Source: UBA4615 sp044368415 (GTDB lineage Bacteria; Pseudomonadota; Gammaproteobacteria; Burkholderiales; Burkholderiaceae_E). Taken from it: a stretch of DNA of 45,454 nt. Within the stretch, counting starts at the first letter, position 1, and every line of letters begins with the position of its first letter. Shown here piece after piece: positions 36,243 to 43,910 of the stretch. The notes beneath the pieces were generated by a model, which ran no database searches, was not told the origin of the DNA, and worked only from the letters and a program-made list of their open reading frames with translations. The stretch covers positions 1 to 45,454 of the forward strand of contig JBIPLJ010000036.1 of assembly GCA_044368415.1 (NCBI GenBank), written 5' to 3'. Made by a program: the position numbers and the translations under genes.

Positions 36243-38297
36243 GTGAAGCAAATCCGCCAGGCCTGCGCGCTGTTTATCCTGGGTCTCCTGTCGCAGCCGG
36301 CCCACGCCGGGACCGTGCCCACAGATGTGCCAACCCTGGGCTATTCGCCGCAGAGCATGGATAGAACCTCGGACCCGCGCCAGGATTTCTACCGCTATGC
36401 AGCTGGCAACTGGCTCCGCCAGATCGAGATCGCACCCAGCGATGCCGATGCCGGCAGCTTCACCTTGCTGGCCCATCAACTCGACCGTCAGTTGCTGACC
36501 CTGATTCAGCAATCTGCTTCGGCCACAAGCGCGGCCAAAGGCAGCGCGCAACAGCAGGTGGGTGATTTCTACAAAGCCGCGATGGACGACGCGCGGCGTG
36601 ACGCAGTCGGCCTGCAGCCGCTGGCGGCCGACCTGCGGCGCATTGCCGCGGCCGGCAGCAAGCCAGCTGAGCTCGGCACACTCGCGGGCCGTGTGCAGGA
36701 CGCCTACGGCGGCTCTCCGCTGATCAATGCCTTCGCGATGCCCGACGCCAAGAACAGCAGCACCGCTGTGCTCGTGCTGGTACCCGGTGCGCAGATGCTG
36801 GAGCAGGACGAGTACGCCAAGCCCGAGTCGCAGCACCTGCGCGAAAGCTACCGCCGGTACATCGCCGCCCTGCTGACGGCGGCCGCGGGTGATGCGCCCG
36901 AGGCGGCGTCCAACCACGCGTCGCGCATCCTGGCTCTCGAGGCCCGCTCGGCCGCAGCGATGATGACGCCGCTGCAGATGCGCGATCCGGCCAACACCTA
37001 CAACATGATGACCCTGGCTCAGGCGCAGGCCCTGGTGCCGGCTCTGGACCTTCGGGCCTTCCTGAAGGCGCAGGGCATCACGGCACCGGCGCGCGTGCAG
37101 GTGCTGGACGTCAACGCCTTGAGGGCGCTGCAGCGGCTGCTCACCGAGCAGTCAGCCGATGACGTGAAGCTGCTGCTGCGCTGGTACACCTTAGCCAGCC
37201 GCGCCTCAGAACTGGGGCGGCCCTACCGTACGCTGGAGGCCGATTTCACGCGCACCCGCCGCGGCCTGAAGGTCACGCCCGAACCCGAACGCGTGGTCAC
37301 GCAGCAGATCGGCGCCCAGCTCTACCACCCCTTGTCGCAGCTGTACGTAGCGGCCAACTTTCCGGCTTCCGTTAGGCGCGAGATCACCGAAATGGTCGGG
37401 CACATCAAGGACGAATTCGCCACACGCCTGCGCAGCAACGCCTGGCTAGACGACGCGACGCGGCGGGCGGCCCTCGAGAAGCTGAACAAGATGGACATCC
37501 AGGTGGGCTACCCCGCCCAGTGGGTGGACTTCAGTGGGCTGGACATCCGCCCCGACGACCATTTCGGCAACGTGCAACGCGCAGCGCGTTTCGCGTTCCA
37601 ACGCGAAGTCGGCCAGGTCGGCAAGCCCGTGCTCGGCAACCGCTTCGCCGTGGCCACCAAGACCACGCCGATCTCGGTCAACTCGGCCTATAACTTCACC
37701 ACCAACACGATCGACATCACGGCGGCCATCCTGCAGCCGCCGTTCTACAAACCGGGAGCCGATGTGGCGGTGAACTACTGCACCATCGGCGCGGTGATCG
37801 GCCATGAGCTCACCCACGGCTTCGACAGCCTGGGCCGCCAGTTCGACCCGCAAGGAAACCTGCACAACTGGTGGACGGCTGAGGCCGACAGCCGCTTCAA
37901 GCACCGCACCGATGTTCTGATCGACCAGTACAACCGCTATGAGATCCTGCCCGGCCTGATGCACAACGGCGCGATGACCGTGACGGAGAACACCGCCGAC
38001 CTGGGCGGCATCACGCTGGCCCACGCGGCCCTGCGGCGCTACGTGGCCCGCAACCCGCTGCCGGTGGTGGACGGCCTGAGCGCCGACCAGCGCTGCTTCG
38101 TCGCCTGGACGCAAATGTGGGCCTTCAAGGCGCGCTCCGAGCGGCTGCGCTACCTGGTCTCGGTCGACGTGCACGCCATCTCCTCGGTACGCGCTGTGGC
38201 GCCACTCCTGCACCTGGACGCCTTCCATGAAGCCTTCGGCACACGGCCGGGCGATACGATGTGGCGCGACCCCAAGCAGCGGATCGTGATTTGGTGA
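36243..38297 (+). CDS. M13 family zinc metallopeptidase (neprilysin/PepO-like)
   Basis: A 684-residue secreted peptidase. GTG 36243 begins a Sec signal (ACALFILGLLSQPAHAG). The N-terminal peptidase_M13_N domain starts DPRQDFYRYAAGNWLRQIEI. The zinc site is VIGHELTHGFD (HExxH near residue 520) with the third ligand in MTVTENTADLGG (near 581); NSAYNFTTNTIDITAAILQPP is the NAY-type substrate loop. The C-terminus IVIW keeps the terminal Trp. M13 enzymes cleave small peptides outside the cytoplasm. The stop overlaps the next gene as GTGA. It starts about 40 bp after the IS21 remnant. Confidence 0.95.
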   Translation: MKQIRQACALFILGLLSQPAHAGTVPTDVPTLGYSPQSMDRTSDPRQDFYRYAAGNWLRQIEIAPSDADAGSFTLLAHQLDRQLLTLIQQSASATSAAKGSAQQQVGDFYKAAMDDARRDAVGLQPLAADLRRIAAAGSKPAELGTLAGRVQDAYGGSPLINAFAMPDAKNSSTAVLVLVPGAQMLEQDEYAKPESQHLRESYRRYIAALLTAAAGDAPEAASNHASRILALEARSAAAMMTPLQMRDPANTYNMMTLAQAQALVPALDLRAFLKAQGITAPARVQVLDVNALRALQRLLTEQSADDVKLLLRWYTLASRASELGRPYRTLEADFTRTRRGLKVTPEPERVVTQQIGAQLYHPLSQLYVAANFPASVRREITEMVGHIKDEFATRLRSNAWLDDATRRAALEKLNKMDIQVGYPAQWVDFSGLDIRPDDHFGNVQRAARFAFQREVGQVGKPVLGNRFAVATKTTPISVNSAYNFTTNTIDITAAILQPPFYKPGADVAVNYCTIGAVIGHELTHGFDSLGRQFDPQGNLHNWWTAEADSRFKHRTDVLIDQYNRYEILPGLMHNGAMTVTENTADLGGITLAHAALRRYVARNPLPVVDGLSADQRCFVAWTQMWAFKARSERLRYLVSVDVHAISSVRAVAPLLHLDAFHEAFGTRPGDTMWRDPKQRIVIW

Positions 38298-39104
38298 GGC
38301 GCGGCCCGGCGCGAGGCCTGCGCAGGCCGTCCAAGGCCTGGCTGGCTGCGGGCCCCTTGCTGGCCGCAGGTGCGGCGTCAGGCCAAGCAGCGCCGCAGCC
38401 CCAGCCGCCGGAAATCGAGCGCGCCTCGGCCGAATCGGCCAGCGTGCGCGTGCAGGGCGACGCGCTTTACGACACCGGCAACTTGTCCAAGTCCGGCTCG
38501 ACGGTTCTCGACGCGGCTTTGGGCGGCGTCCCGCGCGGCCAGCTCACGCGCCTGGTCATCAGCTCCGGCGCGGGCGACACAATGGCCGACCGCCACATCG
38601 ACGCTTGGGTGCGGAACAAGGCCCTAGTGGTCGAGGTCGACTTCATCTGCTTTTCGTCCCGCGCCAACTACGCCTTCCCCGCCGGCCGGGCAGGCGTGAT
38701 CCGCGCCGATGCCTTCGTAGGATGGCATGGCAACGAGCGTCAGTTCAAAGTGCTGGCCGCGCGCAAGGGGCGGCGCCTGTCGGAAGCGCTTAGCCGCTAC
38801 GGCTCCGGAGACCTGGCGCCCGAGCGACGGGCTGCCCTCGTCCAGGAGTTCCTCCAGGCGATGCCAGTGACACGACAGGCTGAGGCCGACTTCTACGCCA
38901 GCCTGAGCCTGAGCGACGCCTTCGCCGTCTGCGCCATCTGCGCCGTGGGCGATGCGCTTGGGCGTTTCGCTGGCCGACATGGCGCGCCTGGGCCTGAAGG
39001 GCGCCGGCCACCTCGGCGCCGGCTGCTACGAACAAGACTCCATGCGCTTGCGGCAGCACCTCGAGCCCCTGGGCGCCGACGACTGCCTGGCGCTGCTGAA
39101 ATGA
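38294..39104 (+). pseudogene. ClpP/crotonase-fold-like secreted protein, apparent frameshift
   Basis: GTG 38294 overlaps the M13 stop. The product starts with a signal-like segment (LAAGPLLAAGAASGQAA) and continues with GDALYDTGNLSKSGSTVLDA, ALVVEVDFICFSSRANYAFP, AGRAGVIRADAFVGWHG and FYASLSLSDAFAVCAICAV. The CxSSxANYxFPAG...WHG pattern resembles periplasmic ClpP-fold proteins (COG3904-like). At about 38945-38960 the coding signal moves to the +1 frame: from 38952 that frame reads MRLGVSLADMARLGLKGAGH to LGADDCLALLK and stops at 39104, while the original frame runs on as Arg/Pro-rich nonsense to 39142. One extra base (for example in the GGG at 38959-38961) explains this. The family is tentative. 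Confidence 0.6.
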
Positions 39105-39131
39105 ACCCTGACACCACACGAGGAAGCCCCT

Positions 39132-39920
39132 GTGACGCTTGACAACGCACGCGCCCTTACGCACACACAGCGCCTCGCGCGGCTGGAAGATCACTTCGGC
39201 GATTTCCCCTTCTACGCGGGCGTGCCCGTGGCCCTGTCGATGGGGCAATGGCTGCTCGTCATGGCGGGGGTGGTGGGCGGTTTTGCTGCGTTGGTGTGGC
39301 CCATACCCTGGCCTGGCGGACCTCTGGCGCCGATGATCCCGGCGGTGCTGTTCGTGGCCATCCCGCTGGCCGTGCTGGCGCGCGTGGCGCCCGGCCATTG
39401 GAGCGTGATCTTCGGCCGGGTGGGCTGGCGCGAGCTGCGGCTGATGGTCGGTTTCGCCTTGCTGAATGTCTTCGTCAGCATGGGCGTGGGCGCGCTGGTG
39501 CAGGCTTTCGCCGAGGTCACGCCAAACGCCGCCACCGGGCAACTCGCGGCCATGGGCAACGGCGAGCGCCTTGCCTTCTTCGCCAAGACGCTGCCGCAAC
39601 TTCTGGGCGAAGAGGTGGTCACCGTGCTGCCGTTCCTGTTGGTGCTGACACTGCTGAGGCGGCACTCTGGCTTTGGACGCAAGAGCGCTGTGCTGGGCGC
39701 GTGGCTGGTGTCGTCTCTGCTATTCGGACTTATCCACCTGCCGACCTACAACTGGAACTGGGTGCAGTGCATCGTCGTCATCGGCACGGCGCGCATCGTG
39801 CTGACGATGGCCTGGATCCGCACAAAGAACATCTGGGTGTCCACCGGCGCGCACATCATCAATGACTGGCTGCTGTTCAGCTTCGCCCTGGTGGGTTCGG
39901 GCCTGGCTGCGAAGGCCTGA
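39132..39920 (+). CDS. CPBP family intramembrane glutamic protease
   Basis: A 262-residue membrane protein with about seven hydrophobic segments. The Abi/CAAX-type motifs are QLLGEEVVTVLPFLLV (the EE pair; the usual Arg of EExxxR is absent), LLFGLIHLPTYNWNW (FxxxH) and TGAHIINDWLLF (HxxxN/D). CPBP proteins include CAAX prenyl proteases and bacteriocin-immunity or pheromone-processing enzymes; the substrate here is unknown. GTG 39132 follows the frameshifted neighbour by 27 bp, so M13 peptidase, ClpP-like protein and CPBP protease probably form one operon. Confidence 0.88.
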   Translation: MTLDNARALTHTQRLARLEDHFGDFPFYAGVPVALSMGQWLLVMAGVVGGFAALVWPIPWPGGPLAPMIPAVLFVAIPLAVLARVAPGHWSVIFGRVGWRELRLMVGFALLNVFVSMGVGALVQAFAEVTPNAATGQLAAMGNGERLAFFAKTLPQLLGEEVVTVLPFLLVLTLLRRHSGFGRKSAVLGAWLVSSLLFGLIHLPTYNWNWVQCIVVIGTARIVLTMAWIRTKNIWVSTGAHIINDWLLFSFALVGSGLAAKA

Positions 39921-40407
39921 AGGCAGGTCGCGAGCACTCATGCAGCAGACCGGTTCCAAGATCATGGTTCTGGTGGCCGATGGAAATGTCCTGATGGGCA
40001 GGCGCCAGATAGCTCCAATCGCTTGATTGGGTCTCGGGCTATGTTTCCAATAGCCCTGTGCAGTTGTCAACCGACCTGCTCTCGCAAGCTGCGGTCAGCA
40101 GCAAATCGTTGTTCCGATGTCTGATTCGGAAACGTCGTAGTTCGTGACTCCGAAAGAATCGGCCGTTGCACATGGCAAAATGCATCAAGGTCAAACATCA
40201 GGCTGTTCCAGAATGGATGTGTTGTCGGGCGGCGACACTGTGGAGGGCGATCGCTGGCTTCGATGCATACGCATTTGGAGAATCGTGCGGCTCTAAGTTA
40301 TTTCCCTGCGTGCCAAGCGCCTGTTCCGGGATGCAGTTCTTCGGGCGGCGACGAAACAGTCGTTTTTGTCAATCCAAACTCACAGCTTGTTCTGGAACGG
40401 ATTAAAC
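39921..40407. other. Intergenic stretch of lower GC without a supported gene
   Basis: These 487 bases contain no coding frame I can support; short plus-strand frames (40166-40405, 40263-40487) lack coding character. GC falls to about 50 percent, well below the flanks. A perfect 7-bp hairpin, GGGCTAT with ATAGCCC, lies at 40036-40056 without a T-tract. Nothing else was recognised. Confidence 0.6.
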
Positions 40408-40881
40408 ATGTTCAAGAAAGTCGCTCTCAGCCTGTCCTTTTGTTTGCCACTGACGGCAGGTGCCAACGATCTGTCGCTATCCTGTGAGGGGAAGGGGTCC
40501 ATAGCAGCCACGGAAACGACAACGGTCAACCAGTTCAAGCCCGGTCACGCGGGGCAAAACCAGATGGGCGTTGCCACGACGCCGACGCGCCGCCCGTTCT
40601 CGGGTACCGGCGTGGTTGAAATAAAGACGGGCATGGCACGCATGCGTGTTCCGGACCCAATGATTCCAGTGTTGATGAGTGGTGACACCGGGGGGTGGTA
40701 TCCGATCGAAAATCTGGGGATGAACGACAAGGAGATTACCGGTGTCGTGCACATCAACTTTCTCAGCCAGCCCAAATTTCGCATTGATCGAATGACCGGC
40801 TCAATGTCAATGAGCGGTGGGGCGGGAGATTTTGCTGGCAGCTGTACTGCAGTCGATCCAAATGCCAAAGCCAAGTTTTGA
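40408..40881 (+). CDS. Hypothetical secreted protein
   Basis: A 157-residue protein with a clear signal peptide, MFKKVALSLSFCLPLTAGAN, cleaved around AGA-ND. The mature part begins DLSLSCEGKGSIAATETTTV and includes PFSGTGVVEIKTGMARMRVP, GWYPIENLGMNDKEITGVVH and KFRIDRMTGSMSMSGGAGDF, a pattern of short beta strands seen in many uncharacterised Burkholderiales periplasmic proteins. Two cysteines (LSCEG near residue 26 and GSCTAV near 148) may form a disulphide. GGAACGG upstream serves as ribosome site. The function is unknown; its codon use is less GC-rich than that of the core genes, suggesting transfer. Confidence 0.75.
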   Translation: MFKKVALSLSFCLPLTAGANDLSLSCEGKGSIAATETTTVNQFKPGHAGQNQMGVATTPTRRPFSGTGVVEIKTGMARMRVPDPMIPVLMSGDTGGWYPIENLGMNDKEITGVVHINFLSQPKFRIDRMTGSMSMSGGAGDFAGSCTAVDPNAKAKF

Positions 40882-41247
40882 GCACAGCACATCAGGCAAC
40901 AAATCGTTGAATTTCGAGCTTCATGTTTGAGCCCGGGCTGGACCGGCCTTACCTCCTGCTTCGCATGCAGGCGGCTCGACCTTCATCTTGTCGATAGTCA
41001 ACTGCGCGATCTTCGAGGCCTCGTGGGAGCGCCGGATCTTGCCGCTCGATGCAGCGTTACTGGCTCGCGCTGCGGTCGGCAATGTCAGCTCTGAGGCTGT
41101 CGATCCGGGCCGCCGGCCTGGGTGTCGGCTGGCTGGTGCTGACCGATCGCTGGTCCGGCGGCGGCAACCGACTCCAATCCCTGCATAGCCGACCACAGAA
41201 CATGGGCAAGGAGCCGACTCGAATCGGCTCCGGCAGTCACTGCACTC
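40882..41247. other. Intergenic region without a supported gene
   Basis: A 366-base interval between two convergent genes. A minus-strand frame (40921-41196) could encode 91 residues, but its first half is Arg/Ser/Pro-rich and I cannot tie it to a family. Its centre (KIRRSHEASKIAQLTIDKM) faintly recalls the N-terminal coiled region of IS66-type transposases, which is too weak to annotate. Confidence 0.5.
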
Positions 41248-41946
41248 TCAGACGAGTTGGGCCAGTTGCGCGGGTTCCAGATGACACCATTGGCCCATGG
41301 GCAGGCCCAGCGAATCAAGTGTGAGCTTGCCGATCGCGCTACGGCGCAATGAGACGCAGTGATTGCCCGCCGCGGCCAGCATCCGCTTCACCTGGTGGTA
41401 CTTGCCTTGGTCTATGCTGAGTTCCAGCAGATGCGTGTCCAGCATGCGCACCTGCGCGGCGATGGGCTTGTCCTCGTCGATGAGCTTCACCCCTTCCTGC
41501 AACTGCGCGATCAGTTGCGGCGTCACCGCCTCGAAGACGGTAGCTTCATAGATTTTGCGTACATGCCGCTTCGGCGAGGACTGGGCGTGGATAAAGCCGC
41601 CGTCATCGGACAGCAGCAGCAGGCCGGTGGTGTCATGGTCGAGGCGACCTACGGGCTGGGTATTGCGGTTGACGTATTCCTGCGGCAACAGGGTGAGGAT
41701 GCCCGGATGGTGGCTGGACTTGCGCGAACACTCGTAATCGGGAGGCTTGTGCAAGCCGAGGTAGAGGTGCTGGCGAAAAGTCCATTCTTTGCCGTGAACG
41801 CTGAAGACCAGGCCTTCGCAGGGCAGGTCTTCATCGGCATCGGTGATCAACCGACCCGCCACGCTAACCCGCTCATTCCAGATGAGCTGGCGGCACTGCT
41901 TGCGGCTGCCGAAGCCCTGGCTGCGAAGGATTTTTTCCAGCGTCAT
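41248..41946 (-). CDS. rsuA: 16S rRNA pseudouridine(516) synthase-like, RsuA family
   Basis: A 232-residue RluB/E/F/RsuA-family enzyme. ATG 41946 gives MTLEKILRSQGFGSRKQCRQ, an S4 RNA-binding domain, followed by the catalytic domain with YLGLHKPPDYECSRKSSHHP and the active-site Asp in VGRLDHDTTGLLLLSDDG. KIYEATVFE, GKYHQVKRMLAAAGNHCVSL and RRSAIGKLTL are typical of RsuA rather than RluE. RsuA isomerises U516 of 16S rRNA. The start overlaps the stop of a degraded methyltransferase ORF (ATGA). GC is a little lower than in the core regions. Confidence 0.9.
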   Translation of the reverse strand: MTLEKILRSQGFGSRKQCRQLIWNERVSVAGRLITDADEDLPCEGLVFSVHGKEWTFRQHLYLGLHKPPDYECSRKSSHHPGILTLLPQEYVNRNTQPVGRLDHDTTGLLLLSDDGGFIHAQSSPKRHVRKIYEATVFEAVTPQLIAQLQEGVKLIDEDKPIAAQVRMLDTHLLELSIDQGKYHQVKRMLAAAGNHCVSLRRSAIGKLTLDSLGLPMGQWCHLEPAQLAQLV

Positions 41947-42395
41947 GCTGCAGGCACCGATCCCGATGGGCTGCTGATGCGGTCCAGGCCGGTGAAAAAG
42001 CACTCCTGCCGGGACGTCAGTCCCAGTTCGCCGAGAAGCGCATCGATTTTTTCGGCAGCCCGCCGGCGCGCCACATCCTTGTTGAGGCTGGCGATGATGA
42101 GCTCGTTCTTCATGGAATGCTCCCAGCCCACCCGTTCGGCGGCGAACTCCGCTTGGCAACAGGGCGCCAGCACGATGATGCGCGCCGTTGCCGACAGCGC
42201 GAACCGGATGGCGTCGTCGATGGCGGTGTCGCAGGCATGCAGTGCTGTGACGATGTCCGCCCCGGCGGAAAGGCTGGGGCTGGCCATCCTCGACATGGCC
42301 TGATCGACCCGCAGGTTAAGGAAGGACATGGCATCGAAGCCGAGATGAGACTTTCCCGCTCCGCAATCCGCGGGTCTGATAGTGCTGTGTTTCTC
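41943..42395 (-). pseudogene. SAM-dependent methyltransferase remnant with internal deletion
   Basis: The frame reads IRPADCGAGKSHLGF, the SAM-binding motif I of a class I methyltransferase, but continues immediately with DAMSFLNLRVDQAMSRM and ADIVTALHACDTAIDDAIRF, ARIIVLAPCCQAEFAAERVG. In related proteins (ALHACDTAT...CC family) about 50 residues of Rossmann fold separate these parts, so the centre has been lost in frame. The usual N-terminal domain is also missing. The 3' end, coupled to rsuA by ATGA, is intact. It is probably inactive, although the remaining frame is open. Confidence 0.65.
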
Positions 42396-42883
42396 GTCGT
42401 GCCGGTTGCGAAGGTGCGTTTTAACATGCGTGCGCTCGAAAGACCGATATCCAGATCGGAACGTGACCGACGAACGTCCTGACGCCGCTGGCAGGCGAGC
42501 TTGGACAGCAGCCATCCCGTGGCCGCGATGTGCCCGAGGGTGACCACCACGGACAGCCCGTGCAGCCACTTGAAGCGCTGGCGCTGGCCGGCGTCGGTGG
42601 CGCGGTTGATCGCTGGCATCAAGATCTGCCGCACGGGCACGGTGGTGACGGCCACCGCAGCCATCACCGCGGCATAGACGGCGTCTCGGGACCACCAGAG
42701 CAAGGCCGCCGCAGCCGATGTGACGATCACGAACGTGTAGAACCAGGGAAACGCGCGACGCAATACCTCCCTCGCGGTCTTCGCAGGCAACGCCTTGAAC
42801 AGGAAGGCGGCAAGGCCGAATGAGTACAGCGTCATGCCACCAAACAACAAGGCCGTGATCAGGACGGCCCAAGACAACATCAT
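42110..42883 (-). CDS. DUF4149-like membrane protein, C-terminus replaced
   Basis: ATG 42883 opens a 257-codon frame. The first ~130 residues (42494-42883) look like a four-helix DUF4149 protein: LSWAVLITALLFGGMTLYSF, FYTFVIVTSAAAALLWW, AVMAAVAVTTVPVRQI and FKWLHGLSVVVTLGHIAATG WLLSKLA, the usual end of the family. After 42494 the frame continues as Arg/Ser/Pro-rich sequence that overlaps the methyltransferase remnant in another frame and is not expected to be native. A deletion between 42395 and 42494 probably removed both the DUF4149 stop and the methyltransferase N-terminus. The function of DUF4149 is unknown. Confidence 0.65.
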   Translation of the reverse strand: MMLSWAVLITALLFGGMTLYSFGLAAFLFKALPAKTAREVLRRAFPWFYTFVIVTSAAAALLWWSRDAVYAAVMAAVAVTTVPVRQILMPAINRATDAGQRQRFKWLHGLSVVVTLGHIAATGWLLSKLACQRRQDVRRSRSDLDIGLSSARMLKRTFATGTTRNTALSDPRIAERESLISASMPCPSLTCGSIRPCRGWPAPAFPPGRTSSQHCMPATPPSTTPSGSRCRQRRASSCWRPVAKRSSPPNGWAGSIP

Positions 42884-43000
42884 GTTGTGACCCTTCAGTT
42901 CGATAAGTCACGAGTATCAGCCAGACTGGCATGAGCCCTCACGCGTGAGATCACGTTCGGGCCTTCGCCAGCCGCACACACGGGCCTGGCCGCGCGGAGA

Positions 43001-43729
43001 TCAGCCCCGCTTGCGGAACACCACCACATGCTGCCAGGGCAGCGTGCTCACGGTGCGATCCCAGTCCAGCGCGAAGACGGCGGCCTCGCGTTTGATTTGC
43101 GCCTCGCTCATCTTGTGCAGCGGCTTGATGGGCACGCGCGGGTCCTCGGCCTTGTACTCGACGAACACAACACGGCCGCCGGGCTTGAGGGCCTTCAGCA
43201 CGCTGGCCATCACCTCGTACGGATAGGCCAGCTCGTGATAAACGTCGACCATGATTGCCAGGTCCACCGACGCATCAGGCAGCCTGACGTCGTCGACCGC
43301 GCCAAGCCGAGCCTCGATCTGCGTCAGCCCGCTGCGCTTGGCGCCAGCCTGCAGCAGGCTGATCATTTCGGGCTGCACATCCACCGCCCAGACCTTGCCG
43401 CCCGGCATCACCGCAGGTGCCATGCGCCGCGACAGGTAACCGGTGCCGGCGCCGATGTCGGCCACGACCATGCCGGGCTGCAGCGCCAGGGCGGCCAGCA
43501 GCAGGTCGGTGCGTTCTTCGCGGTCACGCTCTTCGCGCTCGAGCCATCCTGCGCCTTGCCAGCCCATCACCGCCGAGATCTCGCGCCCCATGTAGCGCTT
43601 GCCGATGCCATCGGCACTGGCGGGCACGGGGGTGTAGCGCTCAGCCATTGCAGCGGGCTGCGCCAGTGCGGCGCCGGCTGCCAGCAGCAGGGCAGCCCAG
43701 GTACAGCGTCGGAACATTGCAGGGTTCAT
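43001..43729 (-). CDS. Signal-peptide-bearing class I SAM methyltransferase
   Basis: A 242-residue protein. ATG 43729 gives MNPAMFRRCTWAALLLAAGA then ALAQPA, a Sec signal with a likely cleavage site at ALA-Q. The mature part carries RYMGREISAVMGWQGAGWLE, the SAM-binding VVADIGAGTGYLSRRMAP, VWAVDVQPEMISLLQ, VDLAIMVDVYHELAYP and KPGGRVVFVEYKAEDP. This is a complete Rossmann methyltransferase, yet apparently exported, where SAM should be scarce. Exported relatives of this type occur in proteobacteria; the substrate is unknown. It is divergent (181 bp) from the spermidine-synthase-like gene. Confidence 0.88.
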   Translation of the reverse strand: MNPAMFRRCTWAALLLAAGAALAQPAAMAERYTPVPASADGIGKRYMGREISAVMGWQGAGWLEREERDREERTDLLLAALALQPGMVVADIGAGTGYLSRRMAPAVMPGGKVWAVDVQPEMISLLQAGAKRSGLTQIEARLGAVDDVRLPDASVDLAIMVDVYHELAYPYEVMASVLKALKPGGRVVFVEYKAEDPRVPIKPLHKMSEAQIKREAAVFALDWDRTVSTLPWQHVVVFRKRG

Positions 43730-43910
43730 CGTAGTGCCATCAAGATACGAATTGCGGCGCATGAACCACGGCGTCATGACGGCAACGCAACGCGTGGCGA
43801 GCATCGGTGGGCGCAAGCTGCCGCCTCGAGCGTCAAAGTGTTCAGGCGTACTGTAGCGGTAGTCGGGGCGACCGCGCCCATGTGTCGATCTCTCGGGGAA
43901 CGCGATTCAG

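Noticed and set aside
40036..40056. Perfect 7-bp hairpin as a terminator after the CPBP gene
   Set aside because: It lies more than 110 bp after the stop and has no T-tract.
40921..41196. 91-residue minus-strand ORF as an IS66 transposase remnant
   Set aside because: Only a dozen residues faintly resemble the coiled N-terminal region; the rest is Arg/Ser/Pro-rich noise.
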